A stretch of DNA of 64,000 bases, from contig PUQB01000163.1 of the NCBI GenBank assembly GCA_003024785.1, forward strand, positions 107,738 to 171,737. Direction: 5' to 3'. Shown here one piece after another: positions 60,734 through 64,000 of this stretch. Under the pieces are notes generated by a model that had not been told where the DNA came from, searched no databases, and saw only the letters and a list, made by a program, of their open reading frames with translations. Position numbers and translations under genes: made by a program. The DNA comes from Selaginella tamariscina. Taxonomy: Eukaryota > Streptophyta > Lycopodiopsida > Selaginellales > Selaginellaceae. Numbering within the stretch: position 1 is the stretch's first letter; every line of letters starts with the position of its first letter.

Positions 60734-62400
60734 GTGACTCAAAAAGATTATGCTAACCATTAAAGTCGACACAATATGTTGAAAAAGTGCATTACCTAAG
60801 AATCGAACTTAGGTTGTGGCAAAGAATGATTCTACCACTAGTGCCCATTGGAGATCTCAATCCAAAGTGCAAGCAAAATTTATTCTACCACTAATGGTGA
60901 CTCAAAAAGATTATCCTAATCATTGAAGTTGACATAATATGTTGGAAAAGTGCATTACTTAATAATCAAACTTAGGACTTGACAAAAATTATTCACCATT
61001 TATGCCCATTGGAAGATCTCAAATCTAAAATGTTAAAATAGTGTATTGCTTAGGAATCAAGCTTAAGTCTATTTGTGGTAGAAATTAAAAACTTATGTCA
61101 AACATTAGGGATGACTAGGATGACTAGGAGAGATTTTGCCAACCATTGGAGTTAACATAAAAATGTTAGATTTTGTAGCAAGAAATTATTCTATCACAGT
61201 TAGTGCACAACTTAATTTTTTAGTGCAATGATAAAAGTTTAAACACTATGCTCAATGTTTGTCATAAGCAAGAACTCACCATATTAATTTTATGTGTTTT
61301 ATGTATCCGAAGCAAGAGCTTTTCATCAAGTATTCAAGAATGGTAACAAAATAAAAAATTAAAGAAAGAAGCTATTTATTTCACTTCATGCAATTTATTA
61401 ATGGAAAGTCCGTATTGCCATTTAGCATTGTCAATCTAGTTGACAAGGAGAAACACCTAACAAGTCATTAATTCACTTTGTTGACTAGTATTCATGTAAA
61501 CAAACCTCGGCAAAAGCATTGTAGGCCTTACCATTAAAGAACTTCAGTTTGGGATTCAATTTACATTGTCGGAAACATATACACATGTATGATCTTTTGC
61601 TCGGCATATGCTTGCTTCCAATGATGGGAACCACTAGTCATAGACTAGGGATGTCATATAGGATATATGTATTTTTGTTTAATCCTATATTTCATGTCGT
61701 TATTATAAATATAATATGACCACATGTTCATGTGTGAGTGTGCATATGTGTTTCACTATGTACAAAAGCTAACATAAACATAACATTAACTACAATTCAT
61801 GACCACATATACAGTTGAAAAAGTCATTTGAGTTCAAACCATAATCTATAAGAACGAGTCATTGCAAATGATTTTTCATCTAATTTGTGTCTATACCCAC
61901 GCGGGCACACACATACACATATATATGCCACAACAATTTTGAAAAAAAATAAAAAAGAAGTAACAAATACATTCCAACAAACACATACATACATTACACA
62001 TGCACTCTATAAACAAATAAGCACACACCTACAATGGACAAATACAAATATAAGAAGTCATTAGTTTGTGCAAGTGTCTATGTCTTTCTGCATGGAAATT
62101 AATTTAGAATGTAATTAATTTATAAAAATTATTGCCTGCCACGCCCATGCACACACACACAATTTATGTGTATCATGTATATGTACTAGACCCCTTAATC
62201 ACATGTGTACAACCATGCGTCTCTAGGTCGCCTTTGGCCTGATGACATGTGATGCAAGTACAACCATGCAGTCAAAGTGTAGATAGCCTCTAAGCTTGGT
62301 GTGAGCCATGCATGTGTAGATTGCCTTTGAGTTGCACCTATCATGAGTGACCCTTAGAGGAAGGTATAGTGAATGAGGGCATCCACTCTCTCAAAGGGGT
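60734..62400. other. AT-rich DNA with a local tandem duplication, no gene
   Basis: GTGACTCAAAAAGATTAT, then CCATTAAAGTCGAC or CATTGAAGTTGAC, then AATATGTTG-AAAAGTGCATTAC occur at 60734-60815 and again at 60899-60960. A diverged copy lies before the solo LTR (58870-58985). Nothing coding was recognised in 61000-62400. Confidence 0.6.
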
Positions 62401-63378
62401 TGTCAGAGTTTTTACCTGGTGCCACAAAGGCGGCTTGCCAGGTGCCAACCCTGGAATCCCCTCTGGAAACCCACGGAATCTGGTAAAGTAATCCATATTA
62501 GGAACCCAACTCTTAGGAACTTAAACCCTAACTGACCAAGTCCACGAACGAGACTCACCTTGTGAATCAGGATGCACGAATTGGCCGAGTTATAGGTGTT
62601 GTTCCTAGCTTGGCGTGGTTGAGGCGGCCGGAGCAAGGCCTCAACCACTAGTTCTGCGGAACGTGAACTCGGGCAATACCTTTGAGCTTGCGAGCAGGTT
62701 TTCGGACCAAGGAATTTGGCTAACTCCTTGGAAAGTGACATGCCCTTGTCTCCAAAGGCAAGATCCTGCCAACGATAAGGATAGTCTAACCCTAGGGTGG
62801 GTTGTACCCCTGTCGTGTGGAAGTTTGGGCGGCACAACAGAGGGTTGCACCTTGACGACACAAGCTTAGCTTGCACCGGTTAGGAGGTTAACGAGCTCTC
62901 TTTTGAACCCAGGAAGCCTCACTACATATACTCTACCTTATTTATGTGACGGACCCCCCCCCCCCCTGTTTACCTAAATGAGTAAGTGGGCTGGCACGGA
63001 AATGCCAGCCCTTAGAGAAAATGGTTGTCCTAACCTAATCCTAAACCTAACCCCTAGGGGGGGGTTTAGGACGTGGGGTTAGGGCAACCCTAGGGTTAGG
63101 TCAACCCTAGGGGTGTCTCTAACCCTTATTTTGACAGCTATAATCAGCGAAGAAACCCTAACCTGGAACGTCAAAATGGGGGAGGGTTCTCTAAATGGAA
63201 GTGCTAGCTTCGCCTAGAGTTTCTTGCAAATACCTAATGACACCGGCCGGACCATCACTAGATACCCAAGTGCACTATGCGGGCCTGTTTCTTCTACATC
63301 TAGGGTTCGTCACATAATCCAGTAGGTAACAACAGTCAAACCCCAAAGTAAAGTCGAGTCATAGTAAAAACTATGACA
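62401..63378 (+). mobile_element. Solo LTR of the chromovirus family with perfect target duplication
   Basis: 978 bases from TGTCAGAGTTTTTACCTGG to CTATGACA, closely matching 55540-56495, with an extra CCCTAGGGTTAGGTCAA unit. It is flanked by GGGGT at 62396-62400 and 63379-63383. The flanks ACTCTCTCAAAGGGG occur both before it and again at 63450, because the host sequence is itself a repeat. It formed by recombination between the two LTRs of a full element. Confidence 0.93.
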
Positions 63379-63383
63379 GGGGT

Positions 63384-64000
63384 GGGAGAGTGTCATAGTT
63401 TCTAACCTGGTGGTTCATCCTTGGAGGAAGGCATAGTGGACTAGGGCATGCACTCTCTCAAAGGGGTGGAAAGTGTTATATTCTAACCTAGTGAGTTCAT
63501 CCACGGACTCAAGGGTTGCTACTGCCACCTCCTTCCTTTAGTCACTTATGATAGGCCTTACATTGAAAATCCCCTATGGATCCCATGCCCACTACTCCCC
63601 TTCTCTATTGAGTGAAGCACAAGAGGCCTACTCGCTAGTGGTGAGAATGACATCAACATCATTGTGGTAGATCTCGTGTTATCAACAAGATGATTTTGTC
63701 TAGTAGGATTAGCTCACTCACTTGGTGTATGAGTTTATAAGCTTGTCCCTAATGAGAATTGAATTTAGGATAGCTCTCATTACCATTACAATAAGTTTTT
63801 ACTCGAAGGGCCAACACATGGCAACACATGACTGCTAAGAGACCGTTCCCAGCGTCATCATTCTATGTGAGCAACATTAAGTCTTTTCAAGACAATTCTA
63901 AAAGTCTGACTTAAATGCCCAAATAGGCATGAGACTTATAATGACTAAGTGTCAGAGTTTTAACTTGGAGGGCTAACACATGGCTGTCAAGTGGCCTTCC
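63384..64000. repeat. Dispersed repeat pieces at the window end
   Basis: GGTTCATCCTTGGAGGAAGGCATAGTGGACTAGGGCATGCACTCTC repeats the flank of the solo LTR (62345-62395). 63790-63945 matches 49020-49165, and 63951-64000 begins another copy with TGTCAGAGTTTTAACTTGG that runs off the window. No gene was seen. Confidence 0.6.

Noticed and set aside
1-64000. tRNA, rRNA and snRNA genes
   Set aside because: No cloverleaf-type A and B boxes or rRNA-like blocks were noticed by eye; a covariance-model search was not possible.

Overview
The window is land-plant nuclear DNA. Support comes from a photosynthesis-specific gene (an HCF173 homologue), a RAD23 with plant-type architecture, a SINE1/SINE2-like ARM-repeat nuclear-envelope protein, a plant-type RING+PHD protein resembling Arabidopsis At4g10930, thaumatin-like (PR-5) and lachrymatory-factor-synthase/Bet v 1-like defence-type genes, and a chromodomain Ty3/Gypsy retrotransposon with plant-type LTRs. 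Genes are split by short introns (about 60-400 bp, up to about 700 bp) rich in (CA)n, (CT)n and (TA)n. Intergenic DNA is very AT-rich. I cannot place the plant below the level of embryophyte from sequence alone.

Layout. 0-25 kb: a duplicated defence-gene cluster. There are two LFS/Bet v 1-like genes (2.4 and 20.7 kb), two thaumatin-like copies (10.7 and 15.8 kb), a broken inverted RAD23 copy (17.4-18.6 kb), hAT transposase remains (5.0-6.3 kb), and a 15-exon HCF173 gene on the minus strand (22.0-25.2 kb), convergent with the second LFS-like gene. 25-33 kb: mostly unrecognised AT-rich DNA, with a decayed gag-bearing retroelement (26.5-28 kb) and a perfect 36-bp-arm hairpin. 33-47 kb: the gene-dense part. 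It holds a small unrecognised gene, the large RING/PHD gene (minus), a SINE-like gene (plus) that starts back to back with it, a complete 10-exon RAD23 (plus), and a gutted thaumatin-like pseudogene (minus). 49-64 kb: retrotransposons. These are one nearly complete chromovirus flanked by a 5-bp duplication, two solo LTRs with perfect 5-bp duplications, nested older LTRs and pieces of further repeat families.

The strongest structural observation is that one ancestral tail-to-tail RAD23/thaumatin-like segment occurs three times: inverted at 43-47 kb, and twice in direct tandem at 9.4-12.4 and 15.1-18.6 kb. The copies have decayed reciprocally: one locus keeps RAD23 and has lost the thaumatin gene, the other keeps the thaumatin gene and has lost RAD23. 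A second window-wide observation is that nearly every otherwise conserved gene carries one to several one- or two-base indels, many beside homopolymers. This looks more like consensus error in a long-read assembly than general pseudogenisation, so 'broken' calls here should be treated with care. No convincing undescribed multi-gene system was found; the unusual items are the reciprocal duplication, several perfect palindromes and the composite repeats.
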